From CAZBRS01 sp964494475 (GTDB lineage Bacteria > Myxococcota_A > UBA9042 > CAZBRS01): 53,989 nt of DNA. The stretch covers positions 1 through 53,989 of the forward strand of contig CAZBRS010000043.1 of NCBI GenBank assembly GCA_964494475.1, read 5' to 3'. Every line of letters starts with the position of its first letter. Positions within the stretch are counted from its first letter, which is position 1. Position numbers and translations under genes: made by a program. A model generated the notes under the pieces. It was given only the letters and a program-made list of their open reading frames with translations, had not been told where the DNA came from and did not search any database. Below are positions 52,742-53,989 of this stretch, piece after piece.

Positions 52742-53112
52742 TCCACCTCGATACCCACGTCGCGATGTGGCTGCTCGGGGACGTACAGAAGAACCTGCGC
52801 CCGATCCAGCACCGGTTGGACGGACACCCGCTGGCCATCTCGCCCATGGTGCTGGTGGAGATGCAACTGCTCCACGAACTGGGGCGGTTTCGGTTCTCGG
52901 CCTCCGCCGCCGAGCGCCTGCTGGCCGATCCCCTCGGCGTGACCGTAGCGGCCATACCCTTCGCCGACGTGGCCCGGCAGGCCCAGGCGCTGTCCTGGAC
53001 ACGTGACCCCTTCGACCGGCTGATCGTGGCCACGGCACTGGCCGCCAACGCGCCGCTGCTCACGCGCGACGAGATCATCCTGGCCAACTGCCCGCTGGCG
53101 GTGTGGGAGTAG
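52714..53112 (+). CDS. vapC: VapC PIN-domain RNase toxin
   Basis: 132 residues from GTG 52714 (GGAG six bases upstream), overlapping the antitoxin by 28 nt. PIN acidic residues are complete: Asp in LDTHVAMW, Glu in VLVEMQLL, Asp pair in DPFDRLIVATAL, and TRDE. Cuts RNA when free. Related in fold to the truncated toxin at 25072 (DRLIVATAL is shared). 3' end overlaps the convergent exporter gene by 38 nt. Confidence 0.92.
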   Translation: MEALSSERLIHLDTHVAMWLLGDVQKNLRPIQHRLDGHPLAISPMVLVEMQLLHELGRFRFSASAAERLLADPLGVTVAAIPFADVARQAQALSWTRDPFDRLIVATALAANAPLLTRDEIILANCPLAVWE

Positions 53113-53989
53113 CCGGGGCCACCAGCGCGCTCTTCGACAGCCACGCGCCCGCCACGACCAGCGCGGCGCCCGAGATCACATGCACGCCGGGCACCACGAC
53201 CAGGTAGAGCGCCGACACCAGGGTCGACGCGACGGGCACGAAGTAGCTCGCGACGCCCAGCACGGCCGGGTCGCCTCGCCGCACGCCCGTGTCCCACAGC
53301 GCGTAGGCCACGGCCAGCGAGGCCACGCCCAGGGTCGCGACCTCGAGCGCGCCCCGCAAGGTCCAGGTCACCGTCTCGGGGTGCGCGAGCAGCATCAGCC
53401 CGAGCGTCGCGCCCGTCGCCAGCGCGAACAGGGGCACCGCGCCGTGCTCCGGGTCGCCCCAGCGCCGCGCCAGGTTCGAGTAGAGGCCCCACGAGAGCGC
53501 GGCCACTCCGCCCAGGCCGAGCGCCGAGAGGCCGCGTGGCGTGTGCCAGAACGTCGCGCCCGTGCCGTCGCCGAGGCCTCCGCCGAGCAGGGCCACGGCC
53601 GTGCCGGCCACGGCCGCGAGCAGGCCGACGGGCAGCCACGGGCGCGCGCGGTAGCCGAGCAGCGGCACCGAGAGCGCCACGGTGAGCGCCGGCCACAGGT
53701 AGTTGACGAGCGCGATGACCAGGGTCTGGTCGTGGTCCAGGCACAGGCCGATGGCCAGGTAGAGGCTCACGTTGGTGAGCACGAAGAGCGCGCCGCAGCC
53801 CCACAGGTAGAGCGCAGGCAGGCGAAGCTGCGCGCCGAGCGGGTGGCCGCGGGCCGTCGACCAGGCGAGGCCCAGCGCGCCCCCGAGGAGTGAGGCCAGC
53901 ATGGGGCCCGTGAGCAGGCCGCTCCGTTCGCTCATGCCGCGCATGAGCGCGACGGACATGGACCAGAGCAGCAGGGCGACGAGCCCCGC
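53075..53989 (-). CDS. yddG: YddG-like aromatic amino acid exporter, 5' end beyond window
   Basis: About 305 residues visible, running off the window edge on its N-terminal side; the first visible residues GLVALLLWSMSVALMRG continue the first helix and an internal Met at 53959 is not the true start. Ten membrane helices of the EamA/DMT type. LVNYLWPALTV, SYFVPV and the N-terminal segment align, from memory, with E. coli YddG. It would export Phe, Tyr or Trp across the inner membrane. Confidence 0.8.
   Translation of the reverse strand, partial: AGLVALLLWSMSVALMRGMSERSGLLTGPMLASLLGGALGLAWSTARGHPLGAQLRLPALYLWGCGALFVLTNVSLYLAIGLCLDHDQTLVIALVNYLWPALTVALSVPLLGYRARPWLPVGLLAAVAGTAVALLGGGLGDGTGATFWHTPRGLSALGLGGVAALSWGLYSNLARRWGDPEHGAVPLFALATGATLGLMLLAHPETVTWTLRGALEVATLGVASLAVAYALWDTGVRRGDPAVLGVASYFVPVASTLVSALYLVVVPGVHVISGAALVVAGAWLSKSALVAPATPTPPAGSWPG

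Noticed and set aside
53959..53959. ATG at 53959 as start of the YddG-like exporter
   Set aside because: Frame and hydrophobic first helix continue to the window edge, so the true start lies outside.

Overview
The window is about 54 kb of very GC-rich bacterial DNA, densely packed with short operons whose genes often overlap by ATGA or TGATG. Cys-rich lipoproteins with Asp/Ala/Pro linkers, a secreted von Willebrand A protein beside a two-component system, and the gene mix suggest a Myxococcota-like (deltaproteobacterial) genome; this is inference from style, not from a marker phylogeny. Two runs of exactly 100 N (3989-4088 and 24972-25071) are scaffold gaps, so the sequence is a draft, probably a metagenome bin.

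The first 25 kb are mostly central carbon metabolism. A minus-strand operon (8453 down to 1) encodes the ethylmalonyl-CoA pathway: crotonyl-CoA carboxylase/reductase with an added CBS-domain pair, an aldolase-like lyase, methylsuccinyl-CoA dehydrogenase, mesaconyl-CoA hydratase, ethylmalonyl-CoA mutase and an acyl-CoA dehydrogenase, behind a good promoter with a palindrome at the predicted start of transcription. A second minus operon (20545-16363) holds a lipoprotein, a YiiX-like cysteine hydrolase, biotin ligase, methylmalonyl-CoA mutase catalytic subunit and epimerase. A plus operon (20744-24734) holds thiolase, 3-hydroxybutyryl-CoA dehydrogenase, crotonase and a short-chain acyl-CoA dehydrogenase. 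Together they would turn acetyl-CoA into crotonyl-CoA, then ethylmalonyl-CoA and on to methylmalyl-CoA and propionyl-CoA, which re-enters through methylmalonyl-CoA. Between these lie an SSS symporter, a small ORF with a KAS III-like enzyme, a VWA/histidine kinase/response regulator operon, and a toxin-antitoxin island (YefM-YoeB, then MntA-HepT).

From 25 to 31 kb there are a 5'-truncated VapC beside the second gap, a ZIP metal transporter, a PAP2 phosphatase, and a minus operon for lipid-linked glycan work (FAD flavoenzyme, GT2, polysaccharide deacetylase, RDD protein).

From 32 to 49 kb lies the most unusual region: two facing gene sets. The plus set (32032-44651) has two radical SAM enzymes, two related multi-pass membrane proteins of probable GT-C type, an SGNH hydrolase, an IscU-like scaffold, an alpha/alpha-toroid-like protein, a GT2, a NodU/CmcH carbamoyltransferase, a UDP-GlcNAc 2-epimerase-like enzyme and a metallo-beta-lactamase-fold protein. 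The minus set (49038-44670) is a tight five-gene operon: PP-loop ATPase, Cys-pair small protein, B12-binding radical SAM enzyme, small membrane protein and a second carbamoyltransferase. I infer a surface glycan or secondary-metabolite pathway; its product is unknown and I do not recognise the arrangement.

The last 5 kb carry comM-recA, a DUF6429-like gene, a Phd/VapC toxin-antitoxin pair whose operator resembles that of the YefM-YoeB locus 37 kb away, and the 3' part of a YddG-like exporter. No rRNA, tRNA, CRISPR array or intact insertion sequence was seen.
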